NCBI GenBank assembly: GCA_947259275.1
Contig: CAMYMH010000004.1
Span: 94,330 to 158,329 of the forward strand
Length of the DNA: 64,000 nucleotides
DNA from: an uncultured Acidimicrobiaceae bacterium
GTDB lineage: Bacteria > Actinomycetota > Acidimicrobiia > Spongiisociales > SHLN01
Reading direction: 5' to 3'
The notes beneath the pieces are model-generated. The model was not told the origin of the DNA. It made no database searches and worked only from the letters and a program-made list of their open reading frames with translations. The translations under genes were made by a program, and so were the position numbers. Positions 16,153 to 25,801 of this stretch are shown here, piece after piece; position 1 is the stretch's first letter; every line of letters begins with the position of its first letter.

Positions 16153-18923
16153 GCCTCCGGCTCCCGTTCACGAATCGCGGCCGCCCCCAGCACCAGCACA
16201 CCCGCCCAGATCAGTGACACGAGGGCAGCCGCCCGGAGTTGCCCGATGGGACCGAACTCAATGATCGGCAACTCGGTCGTAACCCGGTTGGCCCACCCGT
16301 CCGGTTCCCACGAAGCGGGATCGCCCCAGCGAGTATCGGCGTTCTCGGCCAGGCGCACGGTTCCTCCCCCGACCGGGCCAACGTAGGCCACCCCGGTGGA
16401 GACCCACTCTGTGCCCGTCTGATCGATCGCCCGCGGAGCGGGCACCTCCACCTGATAGGCACGGGTGTCGGGCAGGGCCAACGGCACCAGGTCGAGCTGA
16501 GCGTCGAGCGCGCTCGTCAGAGGCTGGGATCCGGTGGTGACGATCCAGCCAATGCCGAAGGTCGCCAGTTCCTCGCCGAGGCGAGAACTGGCTCCGGAGA
16601 GGGCCGACGCCAGCGCATCGGCGAGCGCCGCGTCCCCCCTCAGCTCCGGTGCCGGCCACGCCTCCCACAACCGCGGCGCCGGGGTGGACACAACCCGGTA
16701 GTGAATGCCACCTGGCAAGAGCCGGCCGCCGCCCGGCATGATGGATTCGTCGCCGATGAGCAGCGCCCGGCCCGGGGTCGCCTCGGCGGTGAAGGACAGT
16801 GTTTCGGTGAGGCCTTCACTTGGGAAGCCGAGCCGGCCGGGAAGGGCGATCGTTACGACACCGACCACCAGCAGGCCGGCCGCGACACCGCCCAGGAGCC
16901 GTGCAAATCGTTGCGGGCCCCGCGCCTCAAAAGCCCGGGCGCCCGCTTCGAAGCCCGCACCCGCCACTGCCGCCAGGCCAAGGCCTACCGCCGCCAATCC
17001 GGCCGCACCGGGGTCCGTCCCCCACCCGAACCCACCACTGCGGGCCAGCAGCGCGCCGCCCGCCATGGTGAGCGCGCCCCATCCGCTCAGATGGTTGATC
17101 GGTTTGGGCGCAGCCAGCAAGGCTGCCGCGGCACCGGTCACCGACAAGCCGACTACCCACACCGAGGGGGACCAGAAGAAATCAGAGCCCGAGGTGAAGA
17201 AGAACCGGATGTCGTCGAACGCCACCAGCCACGGGAACAGTGTCGGCACGGCCAGCGCCGCCCCGCCGGCCGCCCTGACGACGGCGCGTCGTCCATCGAT
17301 TGGTTCGACGAGCGCCCACAGCAGCGCCACCGCGGTGGGTAGCAGCAGCATCAGTGGAGCGAATGCAGCGCTGATAGCGGTGAGGATGGCGGCCGCCACC
17401 ACCGCCGAAAACGTCCGGCGGCGGTGCAGAATCACCGACAGGATCCACGGAAGCACAGCCATGGCCACGATCCCGTGCCACACTCCGCCGGCCGCCAGGA
17501 CCCGGACCACCGGTCCACCGATGAAGAGAACCCCGGCGGCGTAGCGCCCGGCCGGGCGGATGCCAAAGGGCCCCAGCAGCCGGGCGACTCCGATCACGCC
17601 GCCGACGGCGGCGGCCACGACCAACACGGTCAGGGTGAGCGACGCTCGGCCGAGCAACACAACCTGCACCAGCGACACGGCTCCCAGCACCGGTCGCAGC
17701 GGCTCGGGACTGCCGAGGCCTGCCGGATTCCATCCCCCGGAATAGGCGTGAAGCGCACCCGCCACCGATGAGGGAGGTGCCAGGGCATAGCCCGCGCTCG
17801 CCACCCCATCGATCCACAACTGACGGGTGGCGAAGAGTGCAAACCCGGTTCCGGCGAGCACCGACGCCACCACCGGCCGCCGCACTGTTTCTCCGCCCGA
17901 TTCGACAAGGTGGCCGAGGCTGCGAGCGCGCTCGGAAGCGGTGATCCTCACAAACGTGTCGGCCATCCGTTGCCAAAACACCCTCAGCCGGGCCGACCCG
18001 CGGATCTGGAACCGAAATAGCTCGGCGTCGCCCTTCACTCGCTCAACCCGCAACCGGGCGGCAAGGGTGTTCGGCAGCCGGACCAGGTTCCACAGCCAGG
18101 CACGGACAAAGGCGAACAGGCGCCATTTGCCGAACAACGGGCTCACGATGGCCTCCGTCAGGCCGAGCACAAAGTTGAACGGAACTACCCACAGCAGCGT
18201 GATCGGACTGTATGCCTTCACCATCGCCCGCAACCGTCCTGCCTCGACTCGCCATGGCTTCGAGTGGCTTGCACAGGTGCCGTCGTGCAGCACCTCTGCG
18301 CTCGGGACCACCACGATCCGGCCACCGGCCAATCGAACGCGTTGGCACAGATCGAGGGCGGCCGTGACGGGCTCGAGCAAGCTGTCGGGCCCCCCAACCC
18401 GTTCCAGCATGTCCCGATCGATCAGGATGGAACTGCCGGCCACGAAGGCCACATCGCGCAGCACGTCGTACTGCTCCTGATCGAGCTCGTCGAAATCCAG
18501 GCCACTGGTGGGAACCTCGAACACGTCGGTGGCAAGTCCGACCGATTCGAGCAGCCCGGGGTGGCCGGAGGTGAGGACCTTCGACCCCACCAGGTCGGCG
18601 GCCACCCGTCCGCCCTCGCGGATGAGGGCACGGAGGGTATCGGGCCGCGGAATGCTGTCGTCATGCAGCAGCCACACATGAGTGATGCTCGAATCGAGGT
18701 CCGCGAGAGCGTCGGCTACGGTCGGCGCCCAGCGGGACTCATCGATGGCTTGGCGGACCCGCCGGTCGCCCCCGACGACGAGGACGGTATCTGCCTCGTA
18801 CACTTGTCGATCCACGGCTTCCAATGCTTCGGGCAGCGAGGAGCCCTCGTGGACAACCACGAGGGCGGCCACGAGGGCGGTCGCCGTTGGAGAATCCGAC
18901 CGCGCGGGGTCGAGGAGCGCCAT
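16149..18923 (-). CDS. Giant glycosyltransferase family 2 / multi-span membrane protein
   Basis: A 924-residue protein. The first 230 residues form a GT-A fold of the GT2 type. Its start is divergent (LVAALVVVHEGSSLPEALEAV) but it keeps the metal-binding region THVWLLHDDSIPRPDTLRAL and the QEQYDVLRDVAFVAGSSILI acceptor loop. The rest has about 12-14 membrane helices between roughly 260 and 690, then an outer domain and a last helix (AALVSLIWAGVLVLGAAAI). Homologues occur next to DUF5719 and cofD across Actinobacteria and are thought to act in cell-envelope glycan synthesis. Only 18 bp separate its start from the divergent fbiA gene. Confidence 0.9.
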   Translation of the reverse strand: MALLDPARSDSPTATALVAALVVVHEGSSLPEALEAVDRQVYEADTVLVVGGDRRVRQAIDESRWAPTVADALADLDSSITHVWLLHDDSIPRPDTLRALIREGGRVAADLVGSKVLTSGHPGLLESVGLATDVFEVPTSGLDFDELDQEQYDVLRDVAFVAGSSILIDRDMLERVGGPDSLLEPVTAALDLCQRVRLAGGRIVVVPSAEVLHDGTCASHSKPWRVEAGRLRAMVKAYSPITLLWVVPFNFVLGLTEAIVSPLFGKWRLFAFVRAWLWNLVRLPNTLAARLRVERVKGDAELFRFQIRGSARLRVFWQRMADTFVRITASERARSLGHLVESGGETVRRPVVASVLAGTGFALFATRQLWIDGVASAGYALAPPSSVAGALHAYSGGWNPAGLGSPEPLRPVLGAVSLVQVVLLGRASLTLTVLVVAAAVGGVIGVARLLGPFGIRPAGRYAAGVLFIGGPVVRVLAAGGVWHGIVAMAVLPWILSVILHRRRTFSAVVAAAILTAISAAFAPLMLLLPTAVALLWALVEPIDGRRAVVRAAGGAALAVPTLFPWLVAFDDIRFFFTSGSDFFWSPSVWVVGLSVTGAAAALLAAPKPINHLSGWGALTMAGGALLARSGGFGWGTDPGAAGLAAVGLGLAAVAGAGFEAGARAFEARGPQRFARLLGGVAAGLLVVGVVTIALPGRLGFPSEGLTETLSFTAEATPGRALLIGDESIMPGGGRLLPGGIHYRVVSTPAPRLWEAWPAPELRGDAALADALASALSGASSRLGEELATFGIGWIVTTGSQPLTSALDAQLDLVPLALPDTRAYQVEVPAPRAIDQTGTEWVSTGVAYVGPVGGGTVRLAENADTRWGDPASWEPDGWANRVTTELPIIEFGPIGQLRAAALVSLIWAGVLVLGAAAIREREPEA

Positions 18924-18941
18924 GCAGCCATTCTCTAGACA

Positions 18942-19865
18942 ATGAGCGACTATCGCAATGACCTGGCGGTAGTTGTGCTCTCGGGTGGCGTAGGGGGCGC
19001 CCGCCTGGCCAGGGGTTTGGACGCCGTCTGCACCGATCTGACCGTCGTGGTGAATGTCGGTGATGACGACGTCATCTACGGGCTTTTTGTTTCACCGGAC
19101 CTCGACACCGTCGTCTACACGCTGGCCGGAATCGAGGGTTCGCACGGTTGGGGCCTGGCAGATGACAGCTTCGACGTGATGGGCCACCTGGGAGGCTTCG
19201 GGCTCGACAACCAGTTCCAGATCGGAGACCGGGACCTGGCGACCAACCTGTTCAGGACCGCGCGCCTCCGGGAGGGGGCAGCACTGAGTTCGATTACCGC
19301 AGCAGTCGCCTCGTCGATGAGCGTCGGCCCGAGGGTGCTCCCCGCCACCGACCACCGGGTCCCCACCCGGGTCCGGTCGGGTACCACCTGGATGCCATTC
19401 CAGGAGTACTTCGTGCTGCGCGGTGGCACCGACGTAGTCGACGAGCTGCGATACGAAGGGGCGGACCAGGCCGAGGCGGCGCCGGGTGTTGTCGAGGCAA
19501 TCGACCGGGCCGACATCGTCGTGATCGCACCCTCCAACCCCCCTCTGTCCGTCTGGCCCATCCTGGCGATCCCGGGTATCCGGGAAGCGGTCCAAAGGTC
19601 GTCGCGAGTCATGGCGGTTAGTCCGCTGTTCGCCGGCCGGGCCCTCAAGGGACCGGCCGATCGGGTGATGGCGAGTCTCGGATTGCCGGCCGGCAACCAG
19701 GGAGTGGCCGACGCCTACCAGGGCCTCGTGACGGACCTGGTGGTGGACGTTGGTGACGCCGACGAGCCGGTCGAGACCGAGGCGGCGATTCACCCGCTGG
19801 ACACCCGCATCGCCGACCGGATGGCGGCGTCTCGGTTCGCCCGTGCGCTGCTGGAGCTGCCGTGA
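18942..19865 (+). CDS. fbiA: 2-phospho-L-lactate/phosphoenolpyruvate transferase (CofD/FbiA)
   Basis: A 307-residue enzyme that transfers the phospho-lactyl or enolpyruvyl moiety from its GDP-activated form to Fo, giving (dehydro-)F420-0. The glycine-rich nucleotide loop VVLSGGVGGARLARGLDAV begins near residue 10. The DLTVVVNVGDDDVIYGLFVS and PDLDTVVYTLAGI stretches are diagnostic. A later segment, IVVIAPSNPPLSVWPILAIP, is also family-typical. Start ATG 18942 has no Shine-Dalgarno. A CATTCT hexamer 7 nt upstream fits a leaderless message. It overlaps cofE by 4 nt (GTGA) and is clearly co-translated with it. F420 would serve reductases elsewhere in the genome. Confidence 0.95.
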   Translation: MSDYRNDLAVVVLSGGVGGARLARGLDAVCTDLTVVVNVGDDDVIYGLFVSPDLDTVVYTLAGIEGSHGWGLADDSFDVMGHLGGFGLDNQFQIGDRDLATNLFRTARLREGAALSSITAAVASSMSVGPRVLPATDHRVPTRVRSGTTWMPFQEYFVLRGGTDVVDELRYEGADQAEAAPGVVEAIDRADIVVIAPSNPPLSVWPILAIPGIREAVQRSSRVMAVSPLFAGRALKGPADRVMASLGLPAGNQGVADAYQGLVTDLVVDVGDADEPVETEAAIHPLDTRIADRMAASRFARALLELP

Positions 19866-20554
19866 TTGCCATTTGGCCGCTCGAAGGGATTCCTGAAATC
19901 GATGCCGGCAACGACTTGACCACCACCATCCTGACGGCCTGCGAACAAACCGGCTTGACGGTCGAGAACGGCGACATATTCGTGGTGACCCACAAGATCG
20001 TTTCCAAGGCCGAGGGCAGGACCGTCCAGATTCTGACCGACGCCGATTACCGCGATGTCATCGCCGACGAGGCGGCCGACATCATCCGTCGTCGGGGCGA
20101 TCTGGTCATCACCCGCACCCGGCACGGCTTCATCTGCGCCAATGCGGCCGTCGACCGGTCGAACACACCAGACGGCAGTGCACTGCTCCTGCCGACCGAT
20201 CCCGATCGATCCGCTCACCGCATAAGAACCGGCTTGGAACGGGCAACCGGCAGCACCCTCGGCGTCCTCATCACCGACACGTTCGGACGCGCCTGGCGCC
20301 GCGGCCAAACCGATGTGGCGATCGGCATATCGGGAGTCAAATCCGTCCTCGACCTGCGCGGCACCACCGACCACGAAGGTCGAGAACTCACAGCCACCGA
20401 AGTCGCCGTGGCCGATGAGCTAGCCGGTGCCGCCGACCTCGTCATGGGCAAGGCCTCCAGGATTCCGGTCGCCCTCGTACGCGGAGCCGGTCTCCTGGGA
20501 GAGGGCCGCGTATCCGATCTCGTCCGGGACCCACAAGAGGACCTGTTTCTGTGA
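19862..20554 (+). CDS. cofE: Coenzyme F420:L-glutamate ligase (CofE / FbiB N-terminal type)
   Basis: A 230-residue GTP-dependent ligase that adds glutamates to F420-0. GTG 19862 overlaps the fbiA stop. Recognisable family stretches are DIFVVTHKIVSKAEGRTVQI, then TRHGFICANAAVDRSNTPDG with conserved metal ligands, and TDTFGRAWRRGQTDVAIG. The protein ends after the ligase domain. The nitroreductase-like FMN domain that mycobacterial FbiB carries at its C-terminus is absent, so dehydro-F420-0 reduction, if the PEP route is used, needs a separate protein. A composite repeat element begins immediately after the stop codon. Confidence 0.94.
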   Translation: MIAIWPLEGIPEIDAGNDLTTTILTACEQTGLTVENGDIFVVTHKIVSKAEGRTVQILTDADYRDVIADEAADIIRRRGDLVITRTRHGFICANAAVDRSNTPDGSALLLPTDPDRSAHRIRTGLERATGSTLGVLITDTFGRAWRRGQTDVAIGISGVKSVLDLRGTTDHEGRELTATEVAVADELAGAADLVMGKASRIPVALVRGAGLLGEGRVSDLVRDPQEDLFL

Positions 20555-20596
20555 TCCGGCATCTGGCATCAGGCATCCGGCATCCGGCATCCGGCA
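20555..20596 (+). repeat. Tandem heptamer array (TCCGGCA, six units)
   Basis: Six consecutive 7-bp units starting directly after the cofE stop codon. Four are TCCGGCA and two are one-base variants (TCTGGCA, TCAGGCA). A 16-bp spacer separates it from a second array of the same heptamer. Confidence 0.95.
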
Positions 20597-20612
20597 GTCT
20601 TCTTGCTGGGAG

Positions 20613-20650
20613 CCGGCATCCGGCATCCGGCATCCAGCATCCGGCATCCG
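20613..20650 (+). repeat. Second TCCGGCA heptamer array (about five units)
   Basis: A partial unit, then TCCGGCA, TCCGGCA, TCCAGCA, TCCGGCA and a decayed unit. It abuts the 66-bp core of the composite repeat element. Confidence 0.93.
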
Positions 20651-20654
20651 CGAA

Positions 20655-20790
20655 GAGCGTCACGCGTCATCGGGGTTTCCCTGGGCCTGGCGCCGACGGC
20701 GCCGGCCGTCCTCAACCTCGCCGGTTCGGCGGCAGCACTCGGTTTTCTTCGCCCTTGAGACAACAGTGCTGGGACCGCGGCGAAGAAAAC
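20655..20790. repeat. Composite intergenic element, copy A (core plus inverted repeat)
   Basis: The 66-bp core 20655-20720 matches 39165-39230 at 56 of 66 positions without gaps, including a palindromic CTGGCGCC-GACGGCGCCGG section. It is followed by GCAGCACTCGG and an inverted repeat, GTTTTCTTCGCC (20742-20753) against GGCGAAGAAAAC (20779-20790), around a 25-nt spacer. It lies between the convergent ends of cofE and the epimerase gene, so the inverted repeat could also end transcription. Confidence 0.85.
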
Positions 20791-20794
20791 GAAA

Positions 20795-21730
20795 TCAGAT
20801 ACGAAATGCCTCCACCGTCTTGGCGATTCCGGCCTCGAGTTCGGTCCAGGACTCCCACCCGAGGTGGGCCTTGGCGGCAGCAGCATCTAGGACCGATCGC
20901 GCCAGATCGCCGTCCTTGGCCGGTCCATGCTCCGGAGACCCGTCATAACCGGCGGCGCCGGCAATGAGGCTGTAGAGGTCATTGACGGAGGTGGCACGAC
21001 CCGTACCGATGTTGAGTCGGAGCCCTCCGCCGATCTCGCCGGCACGGGCAAAAGCGTCGACTATGTCATCAATGAACACATAGTCGCGGGCCTGCTCGCC
21101 ATCGCCGTGGATGAGCGGCCGGGTCCCGTCCAACATGAGACGCGTGAAGATGGCCACCACTCCGGCTTCTCCATGAGGATCTTGTCGTGGGCCATAGACG
21201 TTGCCGAGCGCCAGGATCAAATAGTCGATCCCGGCAACCTGACGGAAATACCGGAAGTAGTCCTCGACAATCTTCTTGGAGATTCCATAGGGCGAATCGG
21301 GGAAGGCGGGGGCATCCTCGGTCACCGGGTCGGCGGGCACTTCGCCGAACATGGCGCCCCCCGAAGAGGCGAACACCACTCGCTGAACCTCCGACTGGGC
21401 GGCGGCCTGCAGCACATTGATGGTGCCGAGTACGTTGACTTCGGCGTCGAACATCGGATCCTCAACCGAAGGCCTAACTCCCGACTGGGCGGCCAGGTGA
21501 TGAATGACATCGGGCGCAAACCGCCGCACAGCCTCACCAAACTCGGCGGTTCGAATGTCGAGCTGGTGGAAGTGAACCGGCCCAATTTGGCGGGCCTCGG
21601 CCAGCCGATCGAGATGTCCCTTCGACAGATCATCGACGGCAAGAACTTCCCAGTCGTCGTCGATGAGCCGATCAACCAGGTGAGAGCCGATGAACCCGGC
21701 CCCGCCGGTGACAAGAGCCTTGCCGCTCAT
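20795..21730 (-). CDS. NAD-dependent nucleotide-sugar epimerase/dehydratase
   Basis: A 311-residue extended SDR enzyme. ATG 21730 is chosen over GTG 21736 because AGGA lies 7 nt upstream of it. The Rossmann motif is KALVTGGAGFIGSHLVDRLI. The active site has S-x24-YxxxK form (VFASSGGAMFGEV ... SPYGISKKIVEDYF). RQDPHGEAGVVAIFTRLMLD is typical of UDP-glucose 4-epimerase-like enzymes. It probably interconverts a UDP- or GDP-sugar. The exact substrate cannot be read. It is the last gene of the ugd-uxs-GT2-nucleotidyltransferase run, 48 bp after the nucleotidyltransferase. Confidence 0.9.
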   Translation of the reverse strand: MSGKALVTGGAGFIGSHLVDRLIDDDWEVLAVDDLSKGHLDRLAEARQIGPVHFHQLDIRTAEFGEAVRRFAPDVIHHLAAQSGVRPSVEDPMFDAEVNVLGTINVLQAAAQSEVQRVVFASSGGAMFGEVPADPVTEDAPAFPDSPYGISKKIVEDYFRYFRQVAGIDYLILALGNVYGPRQDPHGEAGVVAIFTRLMLDGTRPLIHGDGEQARDYVFIDDIVDAFARAGEIGGGLRLNIGTGRATSVNDLYSLIAGAAGYDGSPEHGPAKDGDLARSVLDAAAAKAHLGWESWTELEAGIAKTVEAFRI

Positions 21731-21778
21731 GCACACATCCTTTCAATCCGAGAGAGCCTACCGGCCGTGCTTGCGACG

Positions 21779-22785
21779 TTACTGAGGCGGCGAAAAGGTT
21801 ATCGACCCCGGTGCCAGCGTTACGCCCGGAGCCACCCGAGCTCCGTTGACGATCTCGCATCCGCCGCCGATGACGGCGTCTTCCCCCACAAGTGAGGCCC
21901 CGGTAACCAGCGCCCCGGATTCGACGATCGCTCGGCGCCCCACTACCGCCCGACGCACAGTCGCGCCGGACTGGATGGTGGCTCCGGCCATGACGATGGC
22001 CTCCTCGACGATTGCGCCCGGCTCGATCACTGCCCCGGCCTCAACGGCAACCCACGGATCTGCCGCTGGTTCGGGGAACCGGACCAGTCGCGAACGGCCG
22101 GCGGCTACCGCGTCGTGGGTGGCCAGGTAGAGCTCGCCGGTGCCGATGTCGAGCCACTCTCCCTCGACGGTGACCGCACCCAGCTCGCCCGATTCGACGA
22201 GGTCGGGGAACACAACGCGCTCAAATGACAACGGGCCTCTTGGGTAGCGCTCGATTATCTCTCGCCTCATCAGGTAAATGCCGGCACTGACCGTGACGGC
22301 CGGGGCAGTACCGGCCGGCGGCTTCTCGACGAAGCGCTCGACTGCTCCGTCAGGCCCCACCACGACAACGCCGTAGGCACTCGTGTCCTCCACTGTCACC
22401 AGTGCGAGCACCGCCGGCAGTGCCGGAGCCTCCGAGACGAACTCGGTCAGCCGGCCCTCGACGACAACATCGCCGTTCAAGACGAGCAAAACGTCGTCGA
22501 GCCGGTCACGGACCTCGCCAACCGGCCCGGCCGTGTCGAGCGGTGTCTGCTCGACAGCAACCACCACGTGAGGATGGGATACCGACTCGGCGTAGGCCCG
22601 CCACTCCTTCTCGTGGTCGGTACCGACCGCCAGAATCACCTCTTCGACGCCGACCTCGGCCAGCAATCGGAACTGCAACTCGATGAACGGCACTCCGGCC
22701 ACCGGCAGGAGCCCCTTGGGCATGGCATGGGTGAGAGGCCAAACCCGGGTGCCACGGCCACCTACCAGAAGCACCGCTTGACGGA

Positions 22786-22789
<4 letters not shown>
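21779..22789 (-). CDS. Sugar-1-phosphate nucleotidyltransferase with beta-helix tail
   Basis: A 336-residue enzyme. The N-terminal GT-A-like domain has the activation loop LLVGGRGTRVWPLTHAMPKG (residues 7-26) and the metal site LLVLNGDVVVEG, then GVVVVGPDGAVERFVEKPP. Residues about 245-330 form a hexapeptide left-handed beta-helix (VAVEAGAVIEPGAIVEEAIV). It would charge a sugar-1-phosphate with NTP. The mannose-1-phosphate guanylyltransferase (ManC/ManB) branch fits best and matches the position of manB in the mycobacterial locus. Glucose-1-phosphate cannot be excluded. The start ATG 22789 overlaps the GT2 stop by 4 nt. Confidence 0.9.
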
Positions 22790-23491
<702 letters not shown>

Positions 23492-23499
<8 letters not shown>

Positions 23500-24415
23500 C
23501 GATCAGCGATCGGAAATACGCAATGGTAGGTGGCAGGCCCTCCGCCAAGCCCACTTGTGGCTCCCAGCCGAGCCGCTGCTGGGCTCGGCTGATGTCGGGG
23601 CGCCGTCGGGAGGGGTCGGACTCAGGCAAGGGAAGGTAGTCGATGCCGGTGTCGGCGATCTCTTCAGCAATCGTGGTCGCCAACTCCTTCATCGACATCT
23701 CTTCGGGATTGCCGAGGTTGACCGGATCCACGACATCGCTGTTGGACAGCTGCCAGATCCCGTCAATGAGGTCATCGAGGTAGCAGAACGAACGGGTCTG
23801 GGACCCATCACCGTAGATGGTCAGGGGCTGGCCGGCCAATGCCTGATTGACGAAATTCGAGACCACCCGTCCGTCGTCCGGGGCCATGCCTGGCCCATAG
23901 GTGTTGAAGATCCGAGCCACCCGGGTGTCCAGTACCCGGCCCTGTCGCCGAAAGGCGTAGGTCAGCGCCTCGGCGTACCGTTTCGCTTCGTCGTAACAGG
24001 CCCGGGTCGAGGTCACCTGCACCGAACCGGTGTACTCCTCGCGTTGCGGATGCTCGGTTGGGTCCCCGTAGACCTCACTGGTGGAGGCGAGCAAGAAGCG
24101 GGCTTCATGCGCTTCCGCCAGCTCGAGCATGCTGCGCGTGCCCTCTGCCCCCGTGCGCAGCGTCCCGATTGGGTCCTGGAGATAGCGGGGCGGCGAGGCC
24201 GGCGAGGCGAGGTGGTAGATCCGGTCAAAGGGCCCCGGCAGGTCGGGTGGGTCCACCACCGTTCCCTCGACGAACTCCGCCCCGGCCGGCGACCCGAGAG
24301 GACTCGGACTCGACAAGTTGTCAAGCACCACCACCTCGTAGCCCTCTTCAAGCAGCCGGGTACTGAGCCTCCGTCCGAGGAAACCCGCCCCGCCCGTGAC
24401 CAGGGCCCTGGTCAT
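23492..24415 (-). CDS. uxs: UDP-glucuronate decarboxylase (UDP-xylose synthase)
   Basis: A 307-residue SDR enzyme converting UDP-glucuronate to UDP-xylose. ATG 24415 overlaps the ugd stop (ATGA), so a longer upstream frame is rejected. UXS hallmarks are all present: RALVTGGAGFLGRRLSTRL, IYHLASPASPPRYLQDPIGT, LLASTSEVYGDPTEHPQREE, ACYDEAKRYAEAL with the catalytic Tyr-x3-Lys, and RVARIFNTYGPGM then DGRVVSNFVNQAL and SQTRSFCYLDDLIDG. It works directly after Ugd in the same operon, so UDP-xylose (or UDP-4-keto-pentose) is the expected product for the surface glycan. Confidence 0.93.
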
Positions 24416-25674
24416 CGACCGATGCCCTCGTACTCCATGCCGAGGTGGCGGACTGCGTCTGGGTCGAGCATGTTGCGGGCATCGATGATGTGGGGGGAGG
24501 CCATCGCGTCGCGGATGGCCCGAAGGTCGACCGACTGGAACTCCGGCCACTCGGTGGCGATGAGAAGCACGTCCGCGTCCTTGGCTGCCTGAATCGGATC
24601 GTCCACACGGATCACGCCGTCAACATGGGCGGCCTCGGGATCGAAGGCCTGGACCGTGGCCCCGGCGGCGATCAGTTCCTCAGCAAGAAACACCGCCGGC
24701 GACTCCCGGATGTCGTCGGTACCGGCCTTGAAGGCCAGGCCCCACAAACCGACGGTCGCTCCTTCCAGAACGACGGCCGCCCGCACCTTTTCGATCACCC
24801 GCTGGCGTTGCAGCTCGTTGACCTCGATGACGCCTCGCAACAGGGAGAAGTCATAGCCGGCCTGGTCGGCGATGGCGACGAGGGCCCGTGTGTCCTTCGG
24901 GAAGCATGACCCGCCGTACCCGGGACCGGGGTTGAGAAAATGGAATCCCACCCGTCGGTCGTAGCCCATACCGAGCAGGACGTCCTTCACGTCGGCGCCC
25001 ACCGATTCACACAAGTTGGCGATGGCGTTCGCGAACGTGATGCGAGTCGCCAGGTAGGCGTTCGAGGCATACTTGATCATCTCCGACGAGGCAGGATCGG
25101 TAACCACGACCGGGGCCTGCAAGGCTTGATAGAGCTCGAGCATCACCTCGGCGGCGTCCTGGTTGCGGGTGCCGATGACCACGCGATCGGGATGCAAGAA
25201 GTCACCGACTGCGCTTCCCTCCCGCAGGAACTCCGGGTTGGAGATCACGGTGGCCTCCGCCCCAAGCTCATCGAGGAAGGCCTGAAAACGGGCAACCGAC
25301 CCCACCGGCACCGTCGACTTCAGAACCACCACTGTCTGCGGCTCCAGCCGAGGACCGAGGTCCTCGAGGGCGCCCTCGATGTAGGAAATGTCGGCGGAGC
25401 CGTCCTCATCCGGAGGCGTGGGCAGGGCGATGAACACGACCCTGGCTCCCTCAACGGCCTCCTTGTTGTCGGCGTGAAAGGAGATGAGGTTGTTGTCGAT
25501 CCCCTCGGCCAGCAGGCGATCGAGACCGGCTTCGAAGAAGGGAACCCGCCCGGCCGAGAGCGTCGCCAGCTTGGCAGGATCTCGCTCGCCCAGACGGACC
25601 GTGTGTCCGAGATAGGCGAGACCCGCTCCAGTGACCACGCCAACATACCCGGCACCAATGACCGCAATTTGCAT
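24412..25674 (-). CDS. ugd: UDP-glucose 6-dehydrogenase
   Basis: A 420-residue NAD-dependent enzyme oxidising UDP-glucose to UDP-glucuronate. The N-terminal Rossmann motif is QIAVIGAGYVGVVTGAGLAY. The central domain shows EMIKYASNAYLATRITFANA. The catalytic cysteine region is FLNPGPGYGGSCFPKDTRAL (Cys near 258). The C-terminal domain contains VGLWGLAFKAGTDDIRESPA. Length and motif order are canonical. It opens the minus-strand nucleotide-sugar operon ugd-uxs-GT2-nucleotidyltransferase-epimerase; its start ATG has no strong ribosome-binding site. The 127 bp upstream to the LCP gene holds the operon promoter. Confidence 0.95.
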   Translation of the reverse strand: MQIAVIGAGYVGVVTGAGLAYLGHTVRLGERDPAKLATLSAGRVPFFEAGLDRLLAEGIDNNLISFHADNKEAVEGARVVFIALPTPPDEDGSADISYIEGALEDLGPRLEPQTVVVLKSTVPVGSVARFQAFLDELGAEATVISNPEFLREGSAVGDFLHPDRVVIGTRNQDAAEVMLELYQALQAPVVVTDPASSEMIKYASNAYLATRITFANAIANLCESVGADVKDVLLGMGYDRRVGFHFLNPGPGYGGSCFPKDTRALVAIADQAGYDFSLLRGVIEVNELQRQRVIEKVRAAVVLEGATVGLWGLAFKAGTDDIRESPAVFLAEELIAAGATVQAFDPEAAHVDGVIRVDDPIQAAKDADVLLIATEWPEFQSVDLRAIRDAMASPHIIDARNMLDPDAVRHLGMEYEGIGR

Positions 25675-25801
25675 TTCTTGAACCTCTGTTAGCTCTCAGA
25701 TCGAATCGGCGAGACGATCGGCCGACTTGACCACCTTCCCTGGCGTCCATACCAACGTAGTAGCCGATCCCGCCCGGGGCAGTAGGTCGAGCGAATCGGG
25801 T

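Noticed and set aside
20555-20650. Possible CRISPR array
   Set aside because: The 7-bp units are adjacent with no unique spacers, and no cas gene is present. They are simple tandem heptamers.
20742-20790. The closing inverted repeat of element A as a simple bidirectional terminator
   Set aside because: The same inverted repeat occurs in copy B between divergent gene starts, where termination is not expected, so termination is not its general role. It may still act that way at this site.
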